A stretch of DNA of 64,000 nt from Bacteroidota bacterium. GTDB lineage: Bacteria > Bacteroidota > Bacteroidia > Chitinophagales > BACL12. The DNA is taken from contig JAKQVC010000048.1 in the NCBI GenBank assembly GCA_029571985.1, positions 62,001 through 126,000 on the forward strand, written 5' to 3'. Position numbers and translations under genes: made by a program. Shown piece after piece: positions 8,703 through 16,773 of this stretch; position 1 is the stretch's first letter; the number at the start of each line of letters is the position of its first letter. Under the pieces are notes generated by a model. It saw only the letters and a list, made by a program, of their open reading frames with translations, did not search any database and was not told the DNA's origin.

Positions 8703-10184
8703 TCAAAATCCAAAAATCAGTTTGCCCAGGGTAAAGGTAAACGCGAGAATTACAATTGCGCCAATAATATCCAGCCACAATCCTACCCTTAGCATGGTTT
8801 TAACCTTTATCATTTCAGTGCCGAAAACGATGGTGTTGGGTGGTGTTCCAACCGGTAGCATGAAGGAATAACTTGCAGCCAACGTTACCGGCATCATAGC
8901 TAGCAAAGGAGGAATGCCCAAATGCGGAATTACCGGCAATAAAATCGCCATAAATAAACTAACCGTTGCTGTATTACTCGCAAATTCGCTGAATATGGTG
9001 GTGATAATGCACAAGCACAATATCATCAACCAGGGTGCCAATACACCCAAGCCTGCACTCTGATTGGCAATCCAGTCATCAAGTCCGCTAACCTCCACCC
9101 CTTTTGCCAGCGCAAAGCCACCACCAAATAAAAACAGAATACCTAAGGGCATTTTCTTCACATCATTCCAGGTTACGAGGCTTTCACCTTTTTTCACGCG
9201 TGAAGGGAAAAAGAATAATGTCATACCCATTAATATGGCAACAAAACTTTCATTGATAAATTTCTCATCCGGAATAATGCCCCACTGCAACAAATAAGTG
9301 CGCCAGCCGGTCAGCTGTATACCCCAAATCATTTTATCATCAAGGGTAAACCACAAAACAATCGCTGCACAAAAAATCCAGGCAATAGCCTTTTCCTCAA
9401 ATTGCATTTTACCCAATGCGCGATATTCCTGTCGGCATACATCTAAATCCGGTGCATGGTGATCGCTGTTGCGCAATAAAAGCATTTTGAATACCACATA
9501 ACAAATCACAAGCAATGTAAGACTCACCGGCAATCCAAATAAAAACCAATTGGTAAAATCAAGCGGTACAGCGTCCTGAAAATGCTCATCATAAAATTTC
9601 TTCATCACCATATTCGGCAGCGTGCCCACAAGGGTTGCTGTTCCGCCAATGGTACTTGCATAACTAATCCCCAACAATATGGCACTTGACATGCCCGTGC
9701 GTTTTTCTGCATCGCCACCGTGTAATTGTTTAATGACAGCAAGCGCAACCGGCAACATCATTAAAGTGGTGGATGTATTGTTTAACCACATGCTGATAAA
9801 ATAAGTAACCAGCATGAATCCAATCAACAGTTTCTCAGGTGTGCCCCCAAATTTGAGTAAAATGCCTAAAGAAAATCGCTTGTGTAAATCCCAGCGTTCG
9901 ATGGCAAAGGTGAGTATAAAGCCACCTATGTATAAAAAGATCACATCCTTCATATATTGAGGCGCGATGGCATCAATACCCATAATGCCCAGAAGAGGGA
10001 ACAATACAACCGGCAAAAGACTGGTCACGAAAATATTGACCGATTCTGTCATCCACCAATAAGCCATCAGTACTAAAACTGCCGCCATCTTGGCCACGAC
10101 AGGTGTATTACCGGTCCAATAAAAAGCAAGTCCCGCCGAAACGGCAAGCAAGGGTCCCAACCAACGAATCAACTGAACACGCAT
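8703..10184 (-). CDS. SLC13/DASS family divalent anion:Na+ symporter
   Basis: A 493-residue inner-membrane transporter with about a dozen hydrophobic segments spread along its length. Family landmarks are WWMTESVNIFVTSLLPVVLFP near residue 45, the first SNT-like hairpin WLNNTSTTLMMLPVAL, GTATLVGTLPNMV, and the second half repeat SEFASNTATVSLFMAILLP followed by LPVGTPPNTIVFG. The paired SNT-type motifs coordinate sodium and the carboxylate substrate in the VcINDY structure, so succinate, fumarate, malate or citrate uptake is likely; sulfate is a less likely alternative. It is divergent from dapD with only about 50 bases between them. Confidence 0.92.
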   Translation of the reverse strand: MRVQLIRWLGPLLAVSAGLAFYWTGNTPVVAKMAAVLVLMAYWWMTESVNIFVTSLLPVVLFPLLGIMGIDAIAPQYMKDVIFLYIGGFILTFAIERWDLHKRFSLGILLKFGGTPEKLLIGFMLVTYFISMWLNNTSTTLMMLPVALAVIKQLHGGDAEKRTGMSSAILLGISYASTIGGTATLVGTLPNMVMKKFYDEHFQDAVPLDFTNWFLFGLPVSLTLLVICYVVFKMLLLRNSDHHAPDLDVCRQEYRALGKMQFEEKAIAWIFCAAIVLWFTLDDKMIWGIQLTGWRTYLLQWGIIPDEKFINESFVAILMGMTLFFFPSRVKKGESLVTWNDVKKMPLGILFLFGGGFALAKGVEVSGLDDWIANQSAGLGVLAPWLMILCLCIITTIFSEFASNTATVSLFMAILLPVIPHLGIPPLLAMMPVTLAASYSFMLPVGTPPNTIVFGTEMIKVKTMLRVGLWLDIIGAIVILAFTFTLGKLIFGF

Positions 10185-10221
10185 GTTAACAGAAACAGAA
10201 GTGATGTGGTCAAATATACCC

Positions 10222-10229
10222 TAAATTTG
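10222..10229 (+). promoter_or_regulatory. TAnnTTTG promoter element 4 bases before dapD ATG
   Basis: TAAATTTG is an exact match to the -7 consensus, and the dapD ATG begins at 10234 after only CAGC. Since the start site lies a few bases past this element, the transcript should start at or next to the ATG (leaderless). The -33 region is weak. Confidence 0.65.
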
Positions 10230-10233
10230 CAGC

Positions 10234-11040
10234 ATGCAAAACATTATAGAACAGGCCTGGAACGACAGGTCATTGCTACAAAGTGAAGAGGTGCGTGCCA
10301 CTATCCGACAAGTAATCGCCGAATTAGATGGCGGGAGATTGCGTGTTGCCGAAAAACAAAATGGCCAATGGATGGTGCATGAATGGGTGAAAAAAGCGGT
10401 CATACTATATTTCCCGATACAGCAAATGGAAACGATAGAGGTAGGACCTTTTGAATTTCATGATAAAATACCGCTAAAGAAAAATCTGAAAGAGGCCGGG
10501 ATACGTGTTGTGCCCCATGGACTTATCCGATATGGCAGTTTTGTGGCGAAGAATGTAATTGTAATGCCGGGTTATGTCAATATTGGCGCATATGTAGATG
10601 AAGGCACCATGGTTGATACCTGGGCTACAGTTGGCAGTTGCGCGCAAATCGGAAAACATGTACACCTCAGTGGTGGTGTGGGCATAGGGGGCGTTTTAGA
10701 ACCCGTGCAGGCCAGTCCGGTTATTATTGAAGATAATTGTTTTATTGGCAGCCGGTGTATTGTAGTGGAAGGCGTGATTGTTGAAGAAGAAGCCGTATTA
10801 GGTGCAAATGTGGTATTAACTCAATCCACAAAAATTATAGATGTCACAGGCTCCGAACCTATTGAATATATTGGTCGTGTACCGAAACGTTCAGTAGTGA
10901 TACCGGGAACGTACACTAAAAAATTCCCCGCCGGTGAATTTCAGGTCCCTTGCGCTTTAATCATCGGACAACGCAAAGAAAGCACCGATAAAAAAACAAG
11001 CTTAAACAACGCATTACGCGAAAATCAGGTAGCGGTTTAA
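10234..11040 (+). CDS. dapD: 2,3,4,5-tetrahydropyridine-2,6-dicarboxylate N-succinyltransferase
   Basis: A 268-residue cytoplasmic enzyme (E. coli DapD is 274) of the succinylase branch of lysine/diaminopimelate synthesis: it transfers succinyl from succinyl-CoA to tetrahydrodipicolinate. The N-terminal helical domain is followed by a left-handed beta-helix of hexapeptide repeats (VIVMPGYVNIGAYVDEGTMV, TWATVGSCAQIGKHVHLSGG, GVGIGGVLEPVQASPVIIED). The VDTWATVGSCAQIG and GGVGIGGVLEP stretches are diagnostic for DapD. It starts a run of housekeeping genes: the CCA-type gene begins four bases after its stop. dapB is about 14 kb away on the other strand. Confidence 0.97.
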   Translation: MQNIIEQAWNDRSLLQSEEVRATIRQVIAELDGGRLRVAEKQNGQWMVHEWVKKAVILYFPIQQMETIEVGPFEFHDKIPLKKNLKEAGIRVVPHGLIRYGSFVAKNVIVMPGYVNIGAYVDEGTMVDTWATVGSCAQIGKHVHLSGGVGIGGVLEPVQASPVIIEDNCFIGSRCIVVEGVIVEEEAVLGANVVLTQSTKIIDVTGSEPIEYIGRVPKRSVVIPGTYTKKFPAGEFQVPCALIIGQRKESTDKKTSLNNALRENQVAV

Positions 11041-11044
11041 TCCA

Positions 11045-12499
11045 GTGAATCATATACCGTCATATCATCAACAGTTGCTCTTCAGCGAACAGGAAACAGC
11101 ACTCATGCACCATATAGGTCAGGTTGCTGAACAACTGGGCCTGCCTGTGTATGTAGTTGGCGGATTTGTGCGTGATAAAATTTTAAAGCGCGACTTTAAA
11201 AAAGATATTGATTTTGTTTGTGTTGGCAGTGGCATCAAATTAGCAAAAGCCGTGGCAGCATCGCTTCCTGGCAATCCGCATGTGAGCGCCTTTAAAACTT
11301 TTGGTACTGCGCATTTTCGCTATCAGGATTTAGAAGTAGAATTTGTAGGCGCCCGCAAGGAATCGTACCGGCATGATTCACGTAATCCGATAGTTGAAAA
11401 CGGCACACTGGCAGATGATCAATTGCGTCGCGACTTTACAATAAATGCTCTGGCCATTTCACTCAATACTGCTGATTATGGCACGCTGATAGATCCATTC
11501 AACGGCCTGTCCGATTTAACCGACCGGATAATACGCACGCCACAGGAACCAAGCATTACCTTCAGCGATGATCCGTTGCGTATGATGCGGGCTATCCGGT
11601 TTGCTGCGCAATTAAATTTTGATATTGAAGAAAACACCTATCAGGGTATCCGACAAGCTGCTCAGCGAATTTCCATCATTAGTCAGGAACGGATTACGGA
11701 TGAGTTTAACAAGATATTATTATCGCCCAAACCATCTCTGGGTTTATATTATCTGAGTGATTCGGGTTTATTAGAATTAATATTCCCGGAGTTGTGGCGC
11801 ATGCATGGAACAGATATAGTAGATGGTAAAGGACATAAGGATAATTTTTACCACACACTGGAAGTAATTGATAATATCAGCGCACTCACCAACGATTTAT
11901 GGCTGCGTTGGGCGGCTTTGCTGCACGATATCGCTAAACCGGTTACTAAAAAATTTATTCCGCCCGCAGGCTGGACCTTTCATGGCCATGAAATTGTTGG
12001 GGCACGCATGACCAAAAAAATATTTACACAGCTGAAACTGCCACTGCAGCAGGAATTGAAGCGTGTGCAAAATATCGTGTCATTGCATATGCGTCCAATT
12101 TCTCTGACAAAAGAAAATGTGACGGATTCTGCCATCCGACGTTTATTATTTGAAGCTGGAGATGATTTAGACGGATTATTACTCTTATGCCAAGCCGACA
12201 TCACCACAAAAAACAGAATTAAAATAAAACAGTACAAAGAAAATTTCGAACTCGTAAAACAAAAATTAGCTGATGTTGAGGCGCGTGATCATATTCGAAA
12301 TTTTCAACCGCCGGTAACCGGAGAATTAATTATGACTACCTTCCGTATACCACCGGGAAAAGAAGTGGGCATCATAAAAGAATATGTGCGTGAAGCTATT
12401 TTGGATGGACATATTCCAAATGAATATGCGGCTGCACATGCACTGATGCTTGAAAAAGGTATTTCGCTCGGGCTAACACCGGTTGCACAAAACGAATAA
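11045..12499 (+). CDS. CCA tRNA nucleotidyltransferase / poly(A) polymerase family with HD domain
   Basis: A 484-residue class II nucleotidyltransferase. The head domain has VYVVGGFVRDKIL and the catalytic DxD in KDIDFVCVG near residues 55-60. RRDFTINALA and the DPLRMMRAIRF motif follow, then the RNA-binding region, and an HD phosphohydrolase-like domain (LLHDIAKPVT, HGHEIVGARM, HMRPISL). In this family the enzyme adds or repairs the 3' CCA of tRNAs. The start is taken as GTG at 11045, four bases after the dapD stop; the next in-frame ATG would remove 20 residues that are not strongly conserved, so the start is uncertain. The tRNA-Arg in this window already encodes CCA, so a repair role is plausible. 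Confidence 0.92.
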   Translation: MNHIPSYHQQLLFSEQETALMHHIGQVAEQLGLPVYVVGGFVRDKILKRDFKKDIDFVCVGSGIKLAKAVAASLPGNPHVSAFKTFGTAHFRYQDLEVEFVGARKESYRHDSRNPIVENGTLADDQLRRDFTINALAISLNTADYGTLIDPFNGLSDLTDRIIRTPQEPSITFSDDPLRMMRAIRFAAQLNFDIEENTYQGIRQAAQRISIISQERITDEFNKILLSPKPSLGLYYLSDSGLLELIFPELWRMHGTDIVDGKGHKDNFYHTLEVIDNISALTNDLWLRWAALLHDIAKPVTKKFIPPAGWTFHGHEIVGARMTKKIFTQLKLPLQQELKRVQNIVSLHMRPISLTKENVTDSAIRRLLFEAGDDLDGLLLLCQADITTKNRIKIKQYKENFELVKQKLADVEARDHIRNFQPPVTGELIMTTFRIPPGKEVGIIKEYVREAILDGHIPNEYAAAHALMLEKGISLGLTPVAQNE

Positions 12500-12504
12500 G
12501 CAGC

Positions 12505-13425
12505 ATGCTCAAACCACATCGGTATCTGATTGTGATTGCCGGACCAACCGCATCCGGAAAAACAGCAGCGGCTATTCGCATCGCGCAGGCTTACACATGT
12601 GCGATTTTGTCGGCAGATGCACGACAATTTTATAAAGAAATGCCCATCGGAACAGCTGCACCGGATTCTATCGAATTGCAGCAGGCACCGCATCATTTCG
12701 TAGGTCAATTAAGCATACACGATCAGTATGATGCAGGCACGTTTGAACAGGAAACCATTCAATTATTGGAGCAGTTATATCTGCAACATACTTATGCTGT
12801 TTTATGTGGCGGTTCCGGTTTATTTATTAAAGCTGTAACAGATGGTTTAGATGTACTGCCGGATGTACCACTCGACATTCGCGAACAGGTACGTGTTTTG
12901 TACAGTGAACATGGTTTAACGCGACTACAGACTGAACTTGCATCTCGTGATCCTGAACATTATGCGCGTGTCGACAAACACAATCCGCAACGATTGATGC
13001 GGGCATTGGAAATTTGTCTCGCCACAGGAAAAACCTACAGTGAATTTCGTGCAGGAAATCCGGTAGCACGTTCGTTTATTCCCATTAAAATTTGTCTGGA
13101 TATTCCTCGCAATGAATTGTATGATAAAATTGAACAACGCGTAGATGCTATGATGCAGGCCGGATGGGTGGAGGAAGCCAAAGCACTATATCCGCACCGT
13201 CATCTTCCGGCGTTACAAACAGTTGGGTATAAAGAACTTTTCGATTTTTTTGATGGGCAATACAGTTTGGAAGCAGCTACTGCCTTGATTAAACAACGCA
13301 CCCGTAATTACGCTAAACGTCAATTAACCTGGTTCAGAAATACCGGTGGTTATCATATGGTGCATCCACGAATGCTTGATACCCAACTCATCGATCATCT
13401 TGCTCAAAAAATGGACCATACCTAA
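12505..13425 (+). CDS. miaA: tRNA dimethylallyltransferase
   Basis: A 306-residue enzyme that adds the dimethylallyl group to N6 of adenosine-37 in tRNAs reading UNN codons. The P-loop GPTASGKT is at residues 13-20. The following DSRQ-type motif reads SADARQFYKEMPIGTAAP, with alanine for the usual serine and TAAP for TAKP. Further landmarks are GGSGLFIKAVTDGL, the Arg-rich NPQRLMRALEI and the C-terminal QRTRNYAKRQLTWFRN. It starts five bases after the nucleotidyltransferase stop and is followed 14 bases later by the phosphodiesterase gene, so 10234-13946 looks like one operon with two tRNA-maturation genes. Confidence 0.96.
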   Translation: MLKPHRYLIVIAGPTASGKTAAAIRIAQAYTCAILSADARQFYKEMPIGTAAPDSIELQQAPHHFVGQLSIHDQYDAGTFEQETIQLLEQLYLQHTYAVLCGGSGLFIKAVTDGLDVLPDVPLDIREQVRVLYSEHGLTRLQTELASRDPEHYARVDKHNPQRLMRALEICLATGKTYSEFRAGNPVARSFIPIKICLDIPRNELYDKIEQRVDAMMQAGWVEEAKALYPHRHLPALQTVGYKELFDFFDGQYSLEAATALIKQRTRNYAKRQLTWFRNTGGYHMVHPRMLDTQLIDHLAQKMDHT

Positions 13426-13439
13426 CTCGTGAAGATGAT

Positions 13440-13946
13440 ATGCGGATTTTACTGCTGAGCGATACACATAATTATCTGGATGATGCCATTCTGCAATATG
13501 CATCGGAAGCTGATGAAATCTGGCATGCAGGAGATGTGGGTACCATTTCCATTATTGAGCAGCTCTCCCAACTAAAACCTGTGCGCGCCGTTTATGGGAA
13601 TATTGATGGCAGGGATGTACGCGCGGTTTATCCGTTGGATACTGTATTCACCATCGATGGCATACGCTTTTGGATTACCCATATAGGCGGTTATCCCAAT
13701 CACTATGAACCCAGGGTGCGCAAACTAATGCCGGAGTACAAACCGGATGTATTTATATGCGGACATTCGCATATCCTGAAAGTTATGCGCGACCCTTCTA
13801 CCGGCATCCTGTGCATGAATCCGGGTGCTGCCGGCGTGCATGGATTTCATAAAATGCGCACTATGCTGCGGTTTTCCATCTCCGAAGGCAAAATGCAGCA
13901 ATTGGAAGCTATTGAGCTCGGACTCCGAGGCAAACTCAAGGAATAG
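13440..13946 (+). CDS. YfcE/MJ0936-type metallophosphodiesterase
   Basis: A 168-residue calcineurin-like phosphoesterase with all metal-ligand motifs: LLLSDTHNYLDD, EIWHAGDVG, RAVYGNIDGRDVR, and the C-terminal FICGHSHIL and MNPGAAGVHG. The compact size and order match the YfcE/MJ0936 group, which hydrolyses phosphodiesters with bis-metal catalysis; the physiological substrate is generally unknown. It is the last gene of the dapD operon. The 150 bases after it lead to hsp20. Confidence 0.93.
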   Translation: MRILLLSDTHNYLDDAILQYASEADEIWHAGDVGTISIIEQLSQLKPVRAVYGNIDGRDVRAVYPLDTVFTIDGIRFWITHIGGYPNHYEPRVRKLMPEYKPDVFICGHSHILKVMRDPSTGILCMNPGAAGVHGFHKMRTMLRFSISEGKMQQLEAIELGLRGKLKE

Positions 13947-14098
13947 GTCATTTTGTCCGATTTATATACGACAACCAGCCATTTAGTCAGTTCGATTATG
14001 GCTTTTCTGCAAATTTTTCATCAAAAAGGCTCAAAAAGTGGGTTGGTATCCAATTTGACGGTAACAAATTATCAATCAAAAAATTAAAACGAATACAT

Positions 14099-14536
14099 AT
14101 GACTATGTTAACCGTAAAACGTAAACCGAACAGCATCCCAGCCATGATGCACTTATTTGACCTTGCAAACAGTTTTTCAACTCCTTATGCAGGGCACAAA
14201 GGCAGTTTTCTGCCGGCCGTAAACGTATCTGAAACCGAGAAAGGATTTACCATGGAATTTGCAGTTCCCGGGTTTGATAAATCACATTTTACGGTGCAGA
14301 TGGAAAAGGAGACCTTAATTGTAAGTGCGAAGAAAGAAAGCACACAGGAAACCCAGGAGAAAAATTACACGCGCAAAGAATTCACCTTTGGCAGTTTTGA
14401 GCGCAGGTTTACCATTCCTGAAACAGTAGATGCTGAAAACATTCAGGCAAGCTATATCAATGGTATTTTACATGTTGAGTTGCCAAAGAAAACGAATCCG
14501 GCAACTGAAGTAAAAAAACACATTGAGATTAAATAA
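14099..14536 (+). CDS. Hsp20/alpha-crystallin small heat-shock protein
   Basis: A 145-residue small heat-shock protein. The alpha-crystallin domain spans about residues 38-135, with VNVSETEKGFTMEFAVPGFDKSHF, the VSAKKE strand, the conserved F-x-R-x-F/xIPE region (SFERRFTIPETVDAENIQ) and the closing INGILHVELPKK. A short C-terminal KKHIEIK replaces a clear IxI motif (IEI could serve). It acts as an ATP-independent holdase. It has about 150 bases of upstream DNA without a recognisable heat-shock element, and its own terminator, so it is monocistronic. Confidence 0.95.
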   Translation: MTMLTVKRKPNSIPAMMHLFDLANSFSTPYAGHKGSFLPAVNVSETEKGFTMEFAVPGFDKSHFTVQMEKETLIVSAKKESTQETQEKNYTRKEFTFGSFERRFTIPETVDAENIQASYINGILHVELPKKTNPATEVKKHIEIK

Positions 14537-14563
14537 TTGAGTTTAGGGTAGTGTTTGATTTGG

Positions 14564-14592
14564 GCTCCGTTCCTTGTGAACGGAGCTTTTTT
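14564..14592 (+). terminator. Rho-independent terminator of hsp20
   Basis: GCTCCGTT (14564-14571) pairs with AACGGAGC (14579-14586), followed by six T. Confidence 0.9.
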
Positions 14593-14612
14593 ATGCTGGG
14601 TAATGCACACAA

Positions 14613-14644
14613 AAAAGCCTCTGATACAAGTACCAGAGGCTTTT
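14613..14644. terminator. Bidirectional terminator
   Basis: AAAAGCCTCTG (14613-14623) and CAGAGGCTTTT (14634-14644) form an 11-bp stem with A on one side and T on the other. It can end the minus-strand T9SS gene, whose stop is at 14670, and back up the hsp20 terminator. Confidence 0.88.
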
Positions 14645-14669
14645 GTTGGTTGTATGTGTAAGAAGGAAA

Positions 14670-15584
14670 TTACTTCTTCACTACAAATTTGTTGCTATAT
14701 ACTTCAACACCGTTATCAACGAGGCGGAAAGAGTAAATGCCGCTTGCATATGATTCGAGGTTGATGGTATTCATTTCAGGTGAAAGTGTTTGTACATCAA
14801 CTCTTTGTCCTGTCATGCTGAATACTTCCAACATAACAGAATTTTGTGCAGGGTTATTGATGTTGATATAATCCTGAGCTGGGTTAGGATAGATGTTACG
14901 GGAAACAGCGTAGCCACTCCAATCATCTATTGCAGCACCACCGGTTACGGCTAAATCATCAACAAACAATACAGAACCGGGAACCAAAGAGGTAAAACCA
15001 CCTGAAGAGGTAATCGTGATTTGCATTTTATCAGCTGTTCCTACACCTGTGTAAGTGATAGGACAGTTAAACATCTGATATGCAGCAGATGTGGTTTCGT
15101 CGCGATATTGACCAACGCCAATGGTGTCAGTTCCTGCAATCATATAAACGATTACGTTCATGGTATCGGAGCCACTTGGCGCATACTGGTAGTAACCAGT
15201 TACCGCATCATAGTTTGAGGAAACAGAAGCACCACCTTCAACAGACGGTGTAAATGTGATGAAGTCAAAACCAATGATACCGGTAGTAATTGTTCCCGGA
15301 ACATCCAGAGGTGTTCCTAAAACGTTCAATGATTTTGTTTCGAGGCGGGCAGCAGCAGCGCCACCGTGTACGTTAACTGTCTCTTTAGTACAGTTACGGT
15401 CAGTAATACCTAAGTCGGCAGCAATTTTATCTGGTACATCCCACTGATCCGGAACATCACAGGTTACACCTGTGGCAAGAGAAGTGTAGGTTGTCCATGC
15501 CTCCATGTTTCCGTTCGGCATTTGCCCAAACGCAGCAACAGAAGCGCCTAAAAGGGTTACAGTTGAGAGTAAACGAAGATTCAT
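14670..15584 (-). CDS. T9SS-sorted secreted protein of unknown function
   Basis: A 304-residue exported protein. The signal peptide MNLRLLSTVTLLGASVAAFGQ is followed by a beta-rich jelly-roll-like domain that opens with PNGNMEAWTTY and contains FVDDLAVTGG near its end, the pattern of galactose-binding or PCMD-type carbohydrate-binding modules. The C-terminus is a T9SS type A sorting domain (RNIYPNPAQDYININN...ASGIYSFRLVDNG). No catalytic motif is visible, so a surface-binding role is more likely than an enzyme. Monocistronic, with a shared bidirectional terminator. Confidence 0.88.
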   Translation of the reverse strand: MNLRLLSTVTLLGASVAAFGQMPNGNMEAWTTYTSLATGVTCDVPDQWDVPDKIAADLGITDRNCTKETVNVHGGAAAARLETKSLNVLGTPLDVPGTITTGIIGFDFITFTPSVEGGASVSSNYDAVTGYYQYAPSGSDTMNVIVYMIAGTDTIGVGQYRDETTSAAYQMFNCPITYTGVGTADKMQITITSSGGFTSLVPGSVLFVDDLAVTGGAAIDDWSGYAVSRNIYPNPAQDYININNPAQNSVMLEVFSMTGQRVDVQTLSPEMNTINLESYASGIYSFRLVDNGVEVYSNKFVVKK

Positions 15585-15734
15585 ACGTATGTTTTTTGTG
15601 TAAAAATATTATTCCAAATGTAAATATAGGTATTTTTCCATATTTCACGTGTCTTTAGGGGACTGGGTTGGGTGTGTTGGTCGAAGGAAATGCACGAGGC
15701 CGGGAAGGCTGTAAGACGGTAAGGTTGGCTGCGG

Positions 15735-15790
15735 CCACTCACCATTCACCCCTCACCTTTCACTATTCACCACACACTATTCACCATTCA
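15735..15790. repeat. Degenerate 7-bp repeat (CATTCAC type)
   Basis: Read in steps of seven, the DNA is CACTCAC, CATTCAC, CCCTCAC, CTTTCAC, TATTCAC, CACACAC, TATTCAC, CATTCAT: eight units sharing NNNTCAC with variable first bases. It lies in the intergenic region before the peroxiredoxin gene. The reverse complement (GTGAATG) recurs at 30.9 kb. Confidence 0.8.
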
Positions 15791-15848
15791 TGAACTAAAG
15801 ATGCGATTTGCCTGTTCAATATACTTAACACTTAAAACAAATTCACAT

Positions 15849-16319
15849 ATGAAACTTTCGCCCGGTCAAACAGCTCCGGATTTTTTGATGTATGATACGG
15901 ATAAACAGGCTGTTCGACTTTCTGAATTACAAGGTGCTCCTGTTGTATTGTTGTTTTTCCCTTTTGCATTTACCAGTGTTTGCACAGCCGAATTATGCAG
16001 CACGCGAGATGATATCGCTTTTTACAATAACCTCAATGCCCGTGTATATGGCATTTCTGTTGACGCCCCGTATTCATTGAAAATATTTAAAGAACAGCAG
16101 GCATTGAATTTTCCTTTATTGAGCGACTTCAATAAAACCGTTTCTGAAACTTATGGCTGTATTTACGACCGTTGGGGTATGGAATTAAAAGGTGTTTCAA
16201 AACGCAGCGCTTTTGTTATTGATAAAGCGGGTATTATCCAATATGCAGAAGTTTTGGAAAATGCCGGTGAACAACCGAATTTTGAAGCTATCAAAAATTG
16301 CCTCAACGCACTATCGTGA
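15849..16319 (+). CDS. Peroxiredoxin (Bcp/AhpE-like)
   Basis: A 156-residue thiol peroxidase. The ATG at 15849 gives the usual start MKLSPGQTAPDF; an upstream frame extension to 15801 is unlikely. The peroxidatic site is PFAFTSVCTAELC near residue 46, matching PxxxTxxC, with a second cysteine five residues later as in Bcp/PrxQ enzymes. Downstream KGVSKRSAFVIDKAGIIQY matches the R/F-V-I-D-x-x-G-x-I strand pair. It reduces hydrogen or organic peroxides in the cytoplasm. Its TGA stop overlaps the GTG start of the Nudix gene (GTGA), so the two are translationally coupled. Confidence 0.93.
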   Translation: MKLSPGQTAPDFLMYDTDKQAVRLSELQGAPVVLLFFPFAFTSVCTAELCSTRDDIAFYNNLNARVYGISVDAPYSLKIFKEQQALNFPLLSDFNKTVSETYGCIYDRWGMELKGVSKRSAFVIDKAGIIQYAEVLENAGEQPNFEAIKNCLNALS

Positions 16320-16765
16320 CGACGCATTTCAACATACGGGTTTATGGTTTATGCATACACGAAGGATCAATACTTGCTGTGGAGGAACCCGTAGGTGAAA
16401 AACGGATACTCAAATTTCCGGGTGGCGGACTTGAATTTGGTGAAGGTCTTATCGATGGGTTAAAGCGAGAATTTCGTGAGGAGCTGCATTGTGCGATAAA
16501 AGATATACGCCATTTTTATACGACTGATTTTTTTGTGCAGAGTTTCTTAAACCCGTCGCATCAGGTAATCAGTGTGTATTATACCGTGCAGGCGGATGTG
16601 CGCAGGATGCAGTTAGATGGCGATGACCAATTGCAATTTAAATGGATTCCGATGGATACTTTGCATGAGGACATGTTTGCCCTTCCGATAGATAAAGTGG
16701 TGGTGCAAATGTTACATGCCGATGGAGCAGGAAGTCTGGAAGCTTATCATTATTTTCCTTTGTAA
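16316..16765 (+). CDS. Nudix hydrolase
   Basis: A 149-residue Nudix protein. The box GX5EX7REUXEEXGU is visible as GLEFGEGLIDGLKREFREEL, but the terminal Gly is histidine (REFREELHC). All catalytic glutamates are present. The fold hydrolyses a nucleoside diphosphate linked to another moiety; the substrate is unknown. The GTG at 16316 is chosen because it forms a GTGA overlap with the peroxiredoxin stop and gives a sensible beta-strand start (TTHFNIRVYGLCIHEG). A TTG at 16298 would add six residues. The pairing with a peroxidase is compatible with clean-up of oxidised nucleotides, but that is inference. Confidence 0.88.
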   Translation: MTTHFNIRVYGLCIHEGSILAVEEPVGEKRILKFPGGGLEFGEGLIDGLKREFREELHCAIKDIRHFYTTDFFVQSFLNPSHQVISVYYTVQADVRRMQLDGDDQLQFKWIPMDTLHEDMFALPIDKVVVQMLHADGAGSLEAYHYFPL

Positions 16766-16773
16766 TCGCTTCA

